Shown here: one piece after another, positions 45,180-56,493 of the stretch
Layout: each line of letters starts with the position of its first letter
Position numbering within the stretch: the first letter of the stretch is position 1
Translations under genes and position numbers: made by a program
The notes under the pieces: generated by a model
What the model was told of the DNA's origin: nothing
The model's database searches: none
Seen by the model: the letters and a program-made list of their open reading frames with translations, nothing else
DNA from: Cystobasidiopsis lactophilus
Taxonomy: Eukaryota; Basidiomycota; Agaricostilbomycetes; Agaricostilbales; Chionosphaeraceae
Assembly (NCBI GenBank): GCA_001599975.1
Contig: BCIO01000007.1
Span: 213,229 to 277,228 of the forward strand
Direction: 5' to 3'
Length of the DNA: 64,000 bases

Positions 45180-46377
45180 CTATGGCTGCTTGAGCTTGAG
45201 AAGTTTGGACAAGAACTCGTCGCGCTGTTTGGCGAGATCCACTGGGCCGAGTTGTTTCAGCTCTTCCTTGACACTCTCGACAAGTTTTTGCCGCCATTCT
45301 TCGGACGCGCTTGCTGGGTCAAAGGCGTGTTCTCGCATATCGGCCGCCCACAGACCGGCTGCCTTGCCGACGTGCGCCAGATGGTGCTTAAAGCCCTCGA
45401 TACCGTTGCCGCCACCGCCGAGGACCCTGGAGGTATAACGTTCAGCCTCGAGTGCCTTTTAGTAATCGGGACAGGGTACTTTGTAAGGAACGGGCCTTGC
45501 AACGCCCATCTGAGCGCAATGCTGTTACTGACCACGGCGTCTAGGAGGTGGTCTGGGCAATGGCTCGGCAGAGAAAGTAATTGGTGTGCTAACCAATGTC
45601 AGCGGCGCTGACCACGCCACGTGCCACCAGGCTGTACGCTTCGTGGACTAGCGCGGCTTGAAGGCGGTTCGCAACGAAACCGGGGCATTCGTTCTGCAAG
45701 ACGACGGGCATTTTGCCGAGCTGGGTATAGAAATCGACGGCGGCCGTGATTGCTTGCTGCGAAGTTTCGCTATGTGGAACCACTTCCACGAGCGGCAGAA
45801 GATGCGGCGGATTGAAGGGATGGCCAACGAGAACGCGCGCTGGGTTCACGCGGCAGCCAGACACAAACTGGGAGCTGGGAAGGCCGGAAGACGAAGATGC
45901 CAAGATAGTGTCCTTCACAGTGTTGGCATCAAGCATGGCAAAGGTTGTGGTCTTGTATTCCTTGGCTTCTGGCCCATTCTGCGGTCGGCAGGTCAGGGCC
46001 AGCTGGCATGTGATAGACCGCGAATGCGATGGACCAACCTCTTGGACAAAGTCGACCGTGTTCAGGTGCGACTCGATTGAGTCCACAAAACTGAGTCGGT
46101 CCCAAGGTATAGACTGAGAGGTGCTGGGCGCAGCGCCAACTTGCTGAAGAGCCGGCCAGGCTTGCTCGACGTAGGCCCGAAGGCGCTTTTCAGCACCCAC
46201 AGCAGGGTCTGCGCGTCATCAGAGCGTGCACACCGCTTGCAAGTGAAACTTGCCTGTTGCACAGACGGCGTGCCCTTTGGCCAGCAACAGCGCCGTCCAG
46301 CTCGCGCCGATGACTCCGGTGCCAATCACGGCCACCCGAGCCTCTTTCAGCCCCGCGCGGGCAAGCGTAGCAGACAT
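45180..46377 (-). CDS. 3-hydroxyacyl-CoA dehydrogenase / L-gulonate dehydrogenase-like
   Basis: NAD-dependent oxidation of a 3-hydroxy group, on an acyl-CoA or on L-gulonate (lambda-crystallin type). Start ATG 46377 (MSATLARAGLKEARVAVIGT), with the Rossmann loop VIGTGVIGASWTALLLAKG. Next exons: VEQAWPALQQVGAAPSTSQ, SIESHLNTVDFVQE, LASSSSGLPSSQF, the catalytic region ARVLVGHPFNPPHLLPLVEV (H-P-F-N-P), VVLQNECPGFVANRLQAALV (N-R-L-Q at the dimer interface), then a C-terminal exon of charged helices ending LLKLKQP. Length about 320 residues, as in the single-domain family. It is divergent (155 bases) from the lactonase gene, so the two share a promoter. In this neighbourhood a role in oxidising a ring-opened hydroxy acid is plausible. 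Confidence 0.82.
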
Positions 46378-46450
46378 GGGATTGCCGAGGGTGTGGGAGC
46401 GTAGGCAGCAAAAAATTGCAGAGAAGTGCTCCAAGGGCGCGGGGTCGGGC

Positions 46451-46465
46451 CGGAAGCCTTTTCCG
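46451..46465. promoter_or_regulatory. CGG-N9-CCG inverted repeat in the HAD/lactonase divergent promoter
   Basis: CGGAAGCCTTTTCCG, arms CGGAA and TTCCG, between the divergent start codons at 46377 and 46533. Confidence 0.55.
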
Positions 46466-46532
46466 CCCCGCCTGCCAGCCGTGCGACGACCTGCGTCAAC
46501 CAACCAGGCCCTTGACAGCTAGCGACGGCACG

Positions 46533-48340
46533 ATGACCGGCGTGACGAGCGATGTAGGGCCGAAGAGGCATACCGCGCGACCTCTGCACCCCTCAGAAGT
46601 CTGCCCGTACGTCGGCGCCGCACATCCACAGTCGTGCGTTGACGTCGGCCTCTCAGAGTCGGCACCAAAGTGTGGATGCTCTCGTTGGGCTACATGGAAT
46701 GCGACGACGCCTACTTGCTGCCTGGCGCCAACGGCTGGAGGGAATCATTAGATGCGGCAAACCCTCCTCGCCGGCATCGTGAGTGCAAGCTGATTCGCAC
46801 CGTGTGTGTGTGTGTCTGCTAACAACCTGCCAGGCACCCTGCCCATGTATTGCTTGCTCATCGAGCACCCTGCGGAGGGCCTTATTCTCTGGGAAACGGG
46901 CGCAGGCAAGGCATGTTGCCTTTGATTTCGCGCGCATCTTTCGACTACTTGTCTCAACATCAGCCCGTTTAGGATTATCCAAAGCTGTAAAAGCGCTCCC
47001 GCAATCAAGCCTTCTGCGACGCTAAATTATGGTTGCGCTTCTTGCCAGATGGGGCGACGAGCGGATGGACGTCTTTCCGCGGGTGAACTACGATCCAAAG
47101 CAAGAGCTCGAGGCCGCGATCGCTTCCACCGGCCATTCCATCAAGGATGTGGCGGCCGTTGTCTTAGGCAAGCTATGCTGTCTCTTGCAGGCCTCTCTTT
47201 GCTGACCGACTGACCGCCTGGACAGGGCATCTTCATTTGGATCATGCGTGAGCCACTTGTACCACATCATGTGCCGGATGAAGACGTTTTGCTCATCAGC
47301 GGAGGGCTGGGGTTGTTTGCTGGAACCAACATCCCCGTTTACTGCCACGAAAAGGAGCTCAAGACCGCCCTTTTCTCCTGCGCTACTGCAAGTCCTCTTT
47401 CGTCTGACTACGCCCGCAGTCTCCTTAGATGCGCTACAGGGTCGGGACTACGGGTACGTGCGATCGTTGCCGTTGGCCGTCAGCTGCCAATGGGCTCTGT
47501 CTCGACAGACTCTATTTGGATCACTACATGCGGTTTGTGAGGCTTTGTGGCTGCATATGTAGCCTTTTGTGCGCTGATGACTTGGCAGGACATCAATTGG
47601 AAAACCTTTAACGTCTCCGAATTGGACTTTGGCCAAGGTAGAAGCGAATGGTGATCAGGAAGGACAAGCGCTAAACGATGGAATCATGCAGGGCTCACGC
47701 TCCATCATTTGCCCGGTCATTCGGGTGGGCGCCGTCCCTCCATATCTGTCATCCTAGCAAACTGAAACTGCTTGTCTTGCGCGGTCCTAGACGGCCTCTG
47801 TGGACTGCAAATCAAGTAGGTCGGCCCACTGACCGCCAGATGCCCCCCAGCTGACAGTCTGCAGCTGTGGGATCGCCTCTGTTGGCCAGATGTATAGCAG
47901 CTGTCTGACCCAGTGCTTCAGTGGCACACCAGGGCACATGTAAGCCTTTCACTGGAAAGAAAAAAACGCAAAGAGTAGAGACTGAATTCGCATTGCAGAC
48001 ATCTTCACGAGCGACCTTTACCACATTAAGGAGAACTGGGAGAGCGTGAGCGACCTCTCTATACCGCCGATGCTATTACGGACCCTTCTGCCTCCAGGGA
48101 TCCACCCAAGGCTGGCTGCTCCGAGATTATAAGTGCGTGGTTGACGACTAATTGCACTCCCTGGCTGACGCCTGCTTCAGCGCTTGGCAGGATTCGCACG
48201 CCAAAGTCGAGAGGCTAGTCCGTCGGACAGGAGCCAAGGTCGTTAGTGAGTCGTTGCCTTTGCAGCCTATTCGACGTCCGCCTGAACTGCTTCCTGCTCA
48301 AGTGGGCCACGACAACGAGCAAGTCACCGTCCCATTCTGA
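46533..48340 (+). CDS. Metallo-beta-lactamase-fold lactonase
   Basis: Zinc hydrolase resembling N-acyl-homoserine lactonases; predicted to open a lactone ring. Start ATG 46533 (MTGVTSDVGPKR), a first intron then VWMLSLGYMECDDAYLLPGA. Later exons: TLPMYCLLIEHPAEGLILWE with TGAGK, VNYDPKQELEAAIASTGHSI, and the metal motif GHLHLDHAGGLG (H-x-H-x-D-H, split by an intron after DHA). Then IPVYCHEKELKTA, LTLHHLPGHS (third metal histidine), GTYIFTSDLYHIKENWE (bridging aspartate), and a last exon with MGHDNEQ (final histidine). Stop at 48338-48340. About twelve very small exons. All metal ligands are present, so the enzyme should be active. It fits downstream of the Baeyer-Villiger monooxygenase, which makes lactones or esters. 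Confidence 0.8.
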
Positions 48341-48528
48341 GGTCTCCGCGCTGATTTGCTCGCTACAGCGTTTGCAACCAGATTTGGGCTGAGCAAAAAG
48401 GTGAACCGTTGTCGTAACTCCCACACTGAGACTATAAATTGCCATGTCACGACGTCTTGAACTCGCTTGCTTGTCGGCACCACCGGCGCGGATGAATCTA
48501 ACTCAGCAAATTGTGGAGAAGCTGGGGC

Positions 48529-48543
48529 CGGGAGCTTTTTCCG
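48529..48543. promoter_or_regulatory. CGG-N9-CCG inverted repeat upstream of the AtuA-like gene
   Basis: CGGGAGCTTTTTCCG, 84 bases before the start codon at 48627. The right arm (TTTTTCCG) matches the other sites; the left is CGGGA rather than CGGAA. Confidence 0.45.
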
Positions 48544-48626
48544 CTCGCCCGGACGGCCGGACTTCGTTAGCCGGCCAGCATTTGTGCTGCTGCCCGTCCT
48601 CGTTCCCCAGCGCCCATCTGTCCAAC

Positions 48627-51096
48627 ATGAACGACATTTCTAACCACACCGCTAAGCCGGCTATCCGCATTGGAGGCTGCTCCGGCAGCGTTACCGACCG
48701 GCGCCAAGCCCTGGCTGCTTTTGCCAACTCGACTGAAGTCGAGGCCATTGCGGGTGACTGGATGAGCGAGGTGAGTTTCCTACAGAGCCAATGCGTGCGC
48801 GCGCTGAGGATGCGGCAACCTTGCGACAGTACAACATGACCAGCCGTGGTGGAGACAAATTCTTGGGCGGCGCGACGGCCTGGGAGCCCACCTTTGTTGA
48901 AGCTCTGGAGCCGGCCTTAAAAGGTTTGGACGCCAACCGCAAGAAGCTGGTTTGCAATGCCGGCGCCTCGGACACGGCAGCCCTCGCCAAACTGGTGACG
49001 GGCATGATCCGTAAAAAGGGCCTCAACCTTAAGGTGGCCTGGGTGGAAGGCGACGAGGTCTTCAAGCAGGTCTCTGGTGCAGACCCCAGCACTTTCCTCA
49101 GCTTGACGACCGACAAGAATCTGAGCTCGTGGGGTTACACCCCCATCTATGCTCAAGCCTACCTCGGGTGGGTCGCCTCCCTTGGCATCAGTAAAGGCAA
49201 TCCTCCAGCTGGCTACTCTACAGGGCTTTCGGCATCGTCGCTGCTCTGAAGGAGGGCGCCGACATTGTGCTGTGCGGACGCGTGGCAGATGCTTCCCCTT
49301 TTATTGGCTTGGCTGCCTGGTGGCACAGCTGGAAGAGAGAAGATCACAATGCGCTGGCCGGCGCCTTTGTCGGTGGGCATATTGGCGAATGCGTGAGTCG
49401 TCCCGCCTTGGCCTTGCCGCGAGCTTCACCTAACATCTCTCCAGTCAAACTATGTCACTGGTGGCAACTGGAGGTAAGTGCAGCTGCGGAAGTCCTCTGC
49501 AGGTTGCCTCATGTTCGCGCCGGCAGTGGATTCAAGTCGCTTGCTGGAGCTTGGGTGGACATCGGATACCCGATCGTGGAAATCGCCAGCGATGGCACCT
49601 TTGTCACCGCGCTTCAATCCGGCAAGCAGGGCTTAGTCAACCAGCAGACAGTAACTTCCCAGCTGGTCTACGAAATTCAAGTGGGCCGCGCTGTCCGTCT
49701 TGTTGAGCAATCCGCTGACTGCCTTATAAGGGGCCGCTGTACTACCATTCTGATGTTGTTGCGGACCTGACCAACATTTCATTGGAAACCGTGGGCAAGA
49801 ACCGGGTCCGATTGACTGGCGTCCGCGGTGTGCCGCCTCCCCCGACCACCAAGGTTGGCGTCACGGCGCAAGGCGGCTTCCAGGCCGAGCTCGCCTACTA
49901 TCTTTGTGGCCTGGAGTATGTGGTTTCAAGGCCTACACGAGACACAAATCTGATCTGATGAGCTTGGCAGCATCAAGGAAAAGGCGCAAATGATCGAGGA
50001 CCAATGCCGCAACGTTCTTGCCGGCAAGCAATTCAGTTGCCTGAAGTTCACCACCACTGGCTCTTGCGCTCCCGATCCTCAAACCCAGGGTTGGTGGGCA
50101 TGTTTTTGAGCGACTTTCCAAGCTCAGGCAGTCTTGTGCGCAGATGAGGCCACTGTGGAATTCCGCATCTTTGCCCAGGCACCTAACGCCGACACCCTCA
50201 AGTTTGCCAGCGCAAGTCAATCGCTGCAGCCCCTTTTGGCTCTGCGCTCACCTCGTGGCCCCCTGCAGTTCTTCCGCCCTATCACGGACCAGATCATGCA
50301 ATCTTGTGCGTTTGTTGTGGTATTTGTCGCTTGATTGGCTGCTCATGGAATACCTCAAGACCCGGGCGCTACCTTCGGCGTGGACTCGCGCAAAGCGTCT
50401 CCGATGCCGGTGAGCACAGTTGCCCAACAAGACCGCCCGTCAATCTGACCACCTGCCCGCCAGTTCTACGAGTACTTTGTCAGCACTCTTAGCCAAAGCG
50501 TCATGCAGCACCGCGTTTTCGTCGAGGACAAGGCCCCGATTGACATTCCGCCCCCAAGCATCACAGAAGACTTCAAGCGGATTCAGACGAGCTATGACCC
50601 CCGCGATCCGAAGCCTCTCGACTCTTACGGGCCGACCAAGCTCGTTCCGCTCGGCCTGATTGTCCACGCTCGCTCCGGCGACAAGGGCAGCGACGCCAAC
50701 GTCGGCTTCTATGTCCGCCACGCGGATGAGTGGACTTGGTTGCGTGATTTGTAGGCTTCCAGCTTGAGTGTTTTTCGGTTGAAGCAGCTGACGGGGTCAT
50801 CGATGTCCAGGTTGACCGTGGACAAAATCAAGTCGCTGCTCGGCAAGGACTACAAAGGAGAGCGCATCGACCGGTTCGAGCTGGCAAACATCTTTGCCGT
50901 ACATTTCTTGTTGAAGAACCACCTTGACCGCGGCGTTGCTAGCACTTCCACCTACGACTACCTGGGCAAAAATGGTAGGCCGTCACATGCACTTGCACCT
51001 TAACAGCTTTCGCTGATACTCTACACAGTCGCTGAATACCTCCGCGCCAAGCATGTCGAAGTCCCGATCAAGTTCCTTGAGCGTGGCAGCATCTGA
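48627..51096 (+). CDS. AtuA-like protein (DUF1446)
   Basis: Homologue of AtuA, a protein of unknown chemistry needed for acyclic terpene utilisation in Pseudomonas. Start ATG 48627 (MNDISNHTAKPAIRIGGCSG), with RIGGCSGSVTDRRQALAAFA and VEAIAGDWMSE, then NMTSRGGDKFLGGATAWEPT, KLVCNAGASDTAALAKLV, FKQVSGADPSTFLSL. The middle has CGRVADASPFIGLAAWWHSW and NYVTGGNW-type sequence. The C-terminal part is the small AtuA-associated domain: LIVHARSGDKGSDANVGFYV, GERIDRFELANIFAVHFLL, and VPIKFLERGSI at the end. About ten introns. Both domains are fused in one polypeptide of roughly 600 residues. It sits between the lactonase and a Zn2Cys6 regulator. Confidence 0.85.
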
Positions 51097-51248
51097 CCGG
51101 AGCAGCCGGGAGCCCTATCTTTTCAACTTTGTGCAATGTCAAGCTCTTTGAAAATACACATTTTGTGGAGGGTGCTTTGATCTTTGTCAACACATTTTTG
51201 TGCTTTGGTTCTTTGTACACGTTTGTACAGGACAGGAAATATGCACCA

Positions 51249-54095
51249 TTATTGGACAGGATTGAAGTAGCTAAAGTCGAAAATGTCCGCCAAGCTAGGC
51301 TTGTCCCAGTCCACCGCGGCAGAGGGGAACAGCAGTCCGTCTAGAGACCCCATGCCAAATGCGTCCAATTCGTGCTGTTGTGGCTGGGGGGCAGGTGGCC
51401 AGGGCGGCTGCTGCGGCTGCTGTGCGGCGGGATCGAGCTGTGCGGAACCGTTGAGCTCGTCGAAAAGAGGCATCGGCGCTGCCGTATTGATCGTGGTCAT
51501 GGGAAAGATGCCATCGCCGCTCAGCTGAAAGAGCTCCTTGCTCAAAGCAGCAAAGTCTTCTGAGGTGGTGCCAAAGTCGGCTGGCTGCTCGTTGGCAGAC
51601 CGGGGATCTGTCGACGAAGAACCGCGCATAAGCTCTGTTCCTCTCGCAGCTCTGACCAAATGGACCCACGGGCCAAAGTGTCGGGGCCGCCGTCCTGCCG
51701 GCGCTGAAAGATGGCGCCAGCTTCGGACGAGGCATCAGAGGGATCCAGAATGATGCCCCACCGCTTCATGAGCAGCACGACCATCAGATAGGAGCGCCGT
51801 GCATGCACATGGGTGGTGGCAACGGCGGCAAGGCCCGCCAAGCAGGTGAGGAGGCCTTTGCGGGCCTCGTAGTAAAGCAGCCGCGAGGATTCAGCGGACT
51901 CGATGATGCCCAGCATGCAGGCGTAGACAACAAAGACGTGCATGGTGGCGGCGGTGAAGATTTGGTGGGTGGCCACCACCGACACTCTCCGAAATCCGTA
52001 TTTGATGCGATACCAGTCGACGAGGACCGATGTTTGGTTGGCTGCGTTAGCGCACAGGCGGAACGGTCGATTGTCGATTGGCGCTTGTTTGTCCAGATCG
52101 CAAGTAAATGGCCGGTGAAGAATGATAACAGTCACATAGTACTGCAAGCTGTCGGCACCAATGTCAGGGCGGTGCACGAAAGTAACGGAGCAAAGCGTAC
52201 TGCAGCAATAGAACAGCGGGAGTGGCCACGGTGCTGTCCACGCTGCCGCCCAAGTCCAAGCGGACCCACTTGGGCAGACCAGTGTACCATTCCTCCAACT
52301 CTATCGCCGTGTCGTCTGTCCACTGCTTGAGTTGAGATGTGGTCCGCTCAAATGCAGTCTTGGCTGAATAGAGGACGTCGACGATCGAGTCGGTGATTCT
52401 TAAGAGATCGATAAGACTGCAGAGAAAGTCGCGGCGTCTCTGGGCATCGACGATACCAGTGGAGCTGGATGCAAACAGCTCGACGCTTTGGGGCATGGGC
52501 ATCGTAACAGCCACCAGGCGGGACAGCGAAGGCCGGCCAACGTAGAGCGCCCACAGCCTTTAGACGAGTCCGATGTCAGGCAGGCACAAAGAGACGATCC
52601 CGCGGGTGAAAAACGCACTTTTCGTAGCAGTAGAAACTGGGGGACCGATCAGCTCGTAGCCCTTGAGAGAGCAACTATAGAAAAGCAACTCACCCCCACC
52701 AAGTCGTCATGCGCACCAAATACTGCTCTTGGGTGATGTGGTCGGACGTGAGCCAAGGCGAAACGTCTGTGTTGAGCCCAAGATCAAGGGCGCACGAGGA
52801 GGCCATGCCCATGTAAGCATAGCCGCGGGCGTCGCGCCCACAAAGCACTTCGCGCGAGGCGAGGATGACGAGGGCCTGCACCGTTGTTTCTTGAGGCGAA
52901 TCAATCTCGGCATCCAAGCAGATGCGAGCGCGGGCGGCAAAGGCGTCGCCCGCGGTGTCCGGGGCGTCTTGACAAGCCATGGCTTGGATGGCGCTTTCGC
53001 TGAGCGGGGCGGCACACGCAAGCATGGCGTAAAAGAGGGCGAGGCTGAAGTGCTGGCAGTCACTGGCAGAGGCGCGCTCGTCGCTGTAGCGTACCCAATG
53101 GCGGTAGAAGACGTCTTGCTGGACAATGAAGAAGAACGAGTTGCACCAGGTGAAGTAGAGGGAGAGGATCTCTTCTTGGAGGCTCTGGTCGTCGCACACG
53201 GCGTGGCTGCCGAGGCCAGCAGCGACGAGCGCGGCCTTGCAGCGGGCGTTAAGGTCCCTCGAAGCGGCGCGGCTCGAGTTTTGCTGAAAGTGAAGACCGC
53301 CGTAGCTGAGGCTGCGGGCCGAGGTGGCGCCGTACCATCGGAGGCGGCCGCCGTCGGCGAGCGTCATGCGGCCATCGCGGCGGGTCAGCTGCTGGGCAAG
53401 CGAGTCGGCGTCGACTCCGCCGGGGGTTGCGCGGCCGGCGTGGATCGAAGCCAGCGCGGTGGTCGGCATCGGGCTGAGGATGTCGCGCTCGGTGAGAGGC
53501 TGTGCAGGAGGGGCAGGGTCCTTGCTGGACGAGTTGGTGGGCGAAGTGCCGCGGTCGACGTTGCCGTTCGGGCTGTTAAAGGGGGGGTCGGTGGCAAAGC
53601 GAATCGACGGGCGGCTGCCGTTGGGCGCGCCCGGTACGTCGCGCAGAGAAGCCAAGCCGACCAGCGCTGAATCTCAATGAGCGGGGCCCTAGCAGCAGCA
53701 GGGGCCGGCTCACCATCTGCATGGCGATCGCCGTCGGCGGGCTGCTCGAGGCCGACAGAGGTGTCCGGAAAGGCCACGGGCGCGTTGCGGGCGGTTGAAA
53801 GCTGGAGTGCTTGCTGCAGCCGGGCACAGCGGTCCTCGAGCATGCGCAGGGCATCTTCCGGGGGCTTGCGGCCGTGCGCACCCGTCTTGCGCCGGTCGTT
53901 GTCGACCAGCGCACACGGCATGCCCTTGATCAGGCAGTTCTGACATGGCTCTTTGCCGTCGCATTTGGCCTTGCGGCGCCGGCACTCGAGGCAGGCGACC
54001 GACACCCGCACTCGTTTCCGGGCGGGCGGCCCGTCATTCCCGGGCGCCGCTCCTGTGTCCGAAGGTCCCGCTTCGGCGTCGCTGGACATGGACAT
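51249..54095 (-). CDS. Zn2Cys6 transcription factor, likely cluster regulator
   Basis: Fungal-specific binuclear zinc-cluster transcription factor. Start ATG 54095 (MSMSSDAEAGPSDTG); the DNA-binding cluster at residues about 35-61 is CLECRRRKAKCDGKEPC with QNCLIKGMPC, six cysteines in the C-x2-C-x6-C-x5-C-x2-C-x6-C pattern, preceded by the basic ARKRVRVSVA. A short coiled coil follows (EDALRMLEDRCARLQQALQL). The middle exon holds the fungal_trans homology region (LSLYFTWCNSFFFIVQQDVF, MACQDAPDTAGDAFAARARI, ASSCALDLGLNTDVSPWL). The C-terminus is glutamine/proline-rich and ends IFDFSYFNPVQ at 51249, as in activation domains. Four or more introns. Being the only regulator in a run of catabolic genes, it is the best candidate to bind the CGG/CCG sites found in their promoters. 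Confidence 0.85.
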
Positions 54096-54383
54096 TGCCT
54101 GGCAGCGTCGGCGTCCGTCTGAGAATGTCGGACAGGCCGCAGGTAGGTGGCGCTGGCCACGGATTTCGGAAAAGTTTTCTCAGTCGGCCCTCAGGGCGGA
54201 TTTCCCCGCATTTGTGGGAGTCGAAGTTTGCGGCGGCCCCAACCTTGGTTTCAACCTGTAAACATGGCGTTTGTATTCCTGCCGGAGAAAGCCAGTGAGA
54301 CACAGCCGTTCTTTGGGCCCTGACAATCGTTGCAAAACCACCAGCATACGCTAGCCAGCCAGGGTACTACTAGTGTGCCTCTC

Positions 54384-55698
54384 CTACTTGAGCATCTCTG
54401 GCATGGGGCCCGGAGGGCAGTACAGCGCGTCGTCTATCCAGGTCATGTTGGTTTGTTGAAGGTGCTGCGCGAGTGTCAGCAAAGCAACAACCACCAAGGT
54501 TCCCACGTACACCACGGTCAGCCTGCCCCCATAAACGTCAGCCGTGCGCATCCGACACAGAGAAAGGCAAGAGCGCACCATCACAATCTCTGCATTGATG
54601 GCCCTGCTGGCGGGGGAAGCCAAGAAGGCAATAATCTCGCCAATGTCATCTGGGTCGGAAAACTGCTGGATGTAATCGCCCGAGGGAGCCAGCGGAGCAC
54701 CCTTCAGGTCTGGGTTTTCGCCGCCGTTGACTGTGGCCCGTATTGGGAAGAGGTTGTAGACGAAGGGAATGAAAGGCCGTACCTGTGCCCAAAGCCACAG
54801 AGTTTTGCCACAAATGCGTGTTCACCACGCCGGGACCCACGCAATTGACACGGATGTTGTACTGGGCCAGCTCGATGGCGCCGCGGCGAGCAATGCCCAA
54901 GACAGCATGCTTCGCCGCCGTGTATGCCGGCGAGCCACACGTGGCGATCGAAGCGATGGAAGCCTGCAGTAGTGTACCAGAGATTCTTTAGCAAGCAGCA
55001 GAGATGCTGGAGGCGGAAGAGCGAACGGTCACTACGAACGCGCCAGACGGCTTGGGCTTGGCCCCGGACGTGCGCGCCATGGCGTGGCCGCCATACTTGA
55101 GAGCCAAGAATGGACCAACGACCACTGCATCAGGGAGCCGTCAGCCCATGGCAAAAGGGAGAAACCAGAAATAACCGACTCGTGTTAGTCGTGCGCAACT
55201 TCGCGCGCAAGGCTAACCTTTGAGAGACGGTCGTGGGCAACGAGAGAAAGATTCACAATGTCCTCAGGGTTCGTGTTCCACATGAGCTTGTTGTCCACAA
55301 AGCCCGCATTGGCCACAAAGACATCGACGCGTTGGTGCTCTTTCAGGATCAACTCGAACAGGTCCTTGGTGCCTTGCTCGCTGGTTACATCCAGGACCAG
55401 CGTGTACAGCTTGCACTTTGGAGCAACGGCAGCCACGGCTTCGGCAAGAGCAGGAAAGTGACGGCTTTGCAAGTCGGTGGCATAAATCACGTCCATGCCG
55501 CCCTCAGCAAGCTGCAAACACCGCGAGACCGATCATACAAACCGCAGACCAAGTCGACGAGCACACTTGCCTTCAGCACACTGGAGCGGCCGATGCCTTG
55601 TAAGGTGCCCGCTCTGCGACTGATGAGCGCAATCGCCGGGAGACCTTTCAGAAGACGCACCCAGTGACAACGCCCACTAATCCCTGCATCTTCGACAT
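54384..55698 (-). CDS. Short-chain dehydrogenase with short cofactor loop
   Basis: Classical short-chain NAD(P) oxidoreductase. Start ATG 55698 (MSKMQGLVGVVTG). A first intron (GTGCGTC to ACAAG) joins this to GIGRSSVLK, giving T-G-I-G rather than the usual T-G-x-x-x-G-I-G, then a GC-AG intron to LAEGGMDVIYATDLQSRHFP. Later: VDVFVANAGFVDNKLMW (NAG motif), GPFLALKYGGHAMA, CGSPAYTAAKHAVLGIARRG (Y-x-x-x-K active site), NIRVNCVGPGVVNTHLW and IIAFLASPASRAINAEI. The 3' end is uncertain: the reading to 54384 gives an unusual hydrophobic tail instead of the common VDGG ending. It is divergent from the SnoaL-like gene at 55869. Substrate unknown. Confidence 0.72.
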
Positions 55699-55868
55699 GG
55701 TTTGTTCGCAGCTTGGACGCGGCAGGCAAGATATGAATCGAGCTTAGGTTCGGCAGACAGGGCAAGCGGGGAAAGGCGGACCGGCAAAGCGGAAATGCGG
55801 GCTCACGCCGCCCGTCATTAACTTTGAAAGCAAGTAGCTACTAGCACCTTGACCAGGCATCGACTCCA

Positions 55869-56493
55869 ATGGCTTCCGAAGACCGCGCCGCCAAGCTTGA
55901 GAAGCAGGTCGCCGAGCTTTCCAATTCGCTCGAATACTTTCGCATCAAAGGTGAACGACTTCGGGCAGCATTCCCTGCAGAGTACTCAATCCGCCCGCCG
56001 CAGATGAAGTGGTCAATCGTTTGAACTCTTACGCCTACACGCTGGACGCAGCCGACTGGACCAGCTACGAGGCGAACTTTACCACGGACTGCTTAGTCGT
56101 CATGTCGTTTTCGTCGCACAGTGGCCAAGCCGGCCTCGGCGAATGGATGAACACGGCCTTGAAGGATGTCCAAGAGGGCTTGCACCTGTCGTCAAACTTT
56201 AACATCACCGAGTTCGACAACAGCGACTACGCCGCCTGCCGCAGCCTGACCGTGCACTCCAAGCTATTCTCGGCCTGCCGCTTTTCGTCCGAACAGTGCG
56301 TCCTGAGGTTCCTACTCTGCACGCATTTTCAGCAGACTGACGTGCGCGCAGATCCAACTGCCTCACTCTTGGCGGGAACTATACATGGAAAATGCGGCGT
56401 GAGGCAGAACGCGGCGAGTGGCTCATCAGCCACTGCGAGTTTAAGCCCGTGTGGTCCCGGGGCGATGCCCAGCTTCTCGCCAAGGCAGAGTAG
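55869..56493 (+). CDS. SnoaL-like domain protein
   Basis: Small protein of the NTF2/SnoaL fold; relatives act as cyclases, hydrolases or isomerases on small hydrophobic molecules, others have no known activity. Start ATG 55869 (MASEDRAAKLEKQVAELSNS), a short N-terminal helix, then an intron and DEVVNRLNSYAYTLDAADWT, SYEANFTTDCLVVMSF, the region LHLSSNFNITEFDNSDYAAC, and a last exon NYTWKMRREAERGEWLISHC ending LLAKAE at 56493. The layout (about 170 residues with W-x-x-Y-x-x-x-F-T-x-D) is typical. A half-site CGGAAAT lies in the shared upstream gap at 55790. It closes the second catabolic block. Confidence 0.72.

Noticed and set aside
52729-53670. Long plus-strand frame opposite the Zn2Cys6 factor
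   Set aside because: Antisense shadow of the fungal_trans domain exon; no recognisable protein.
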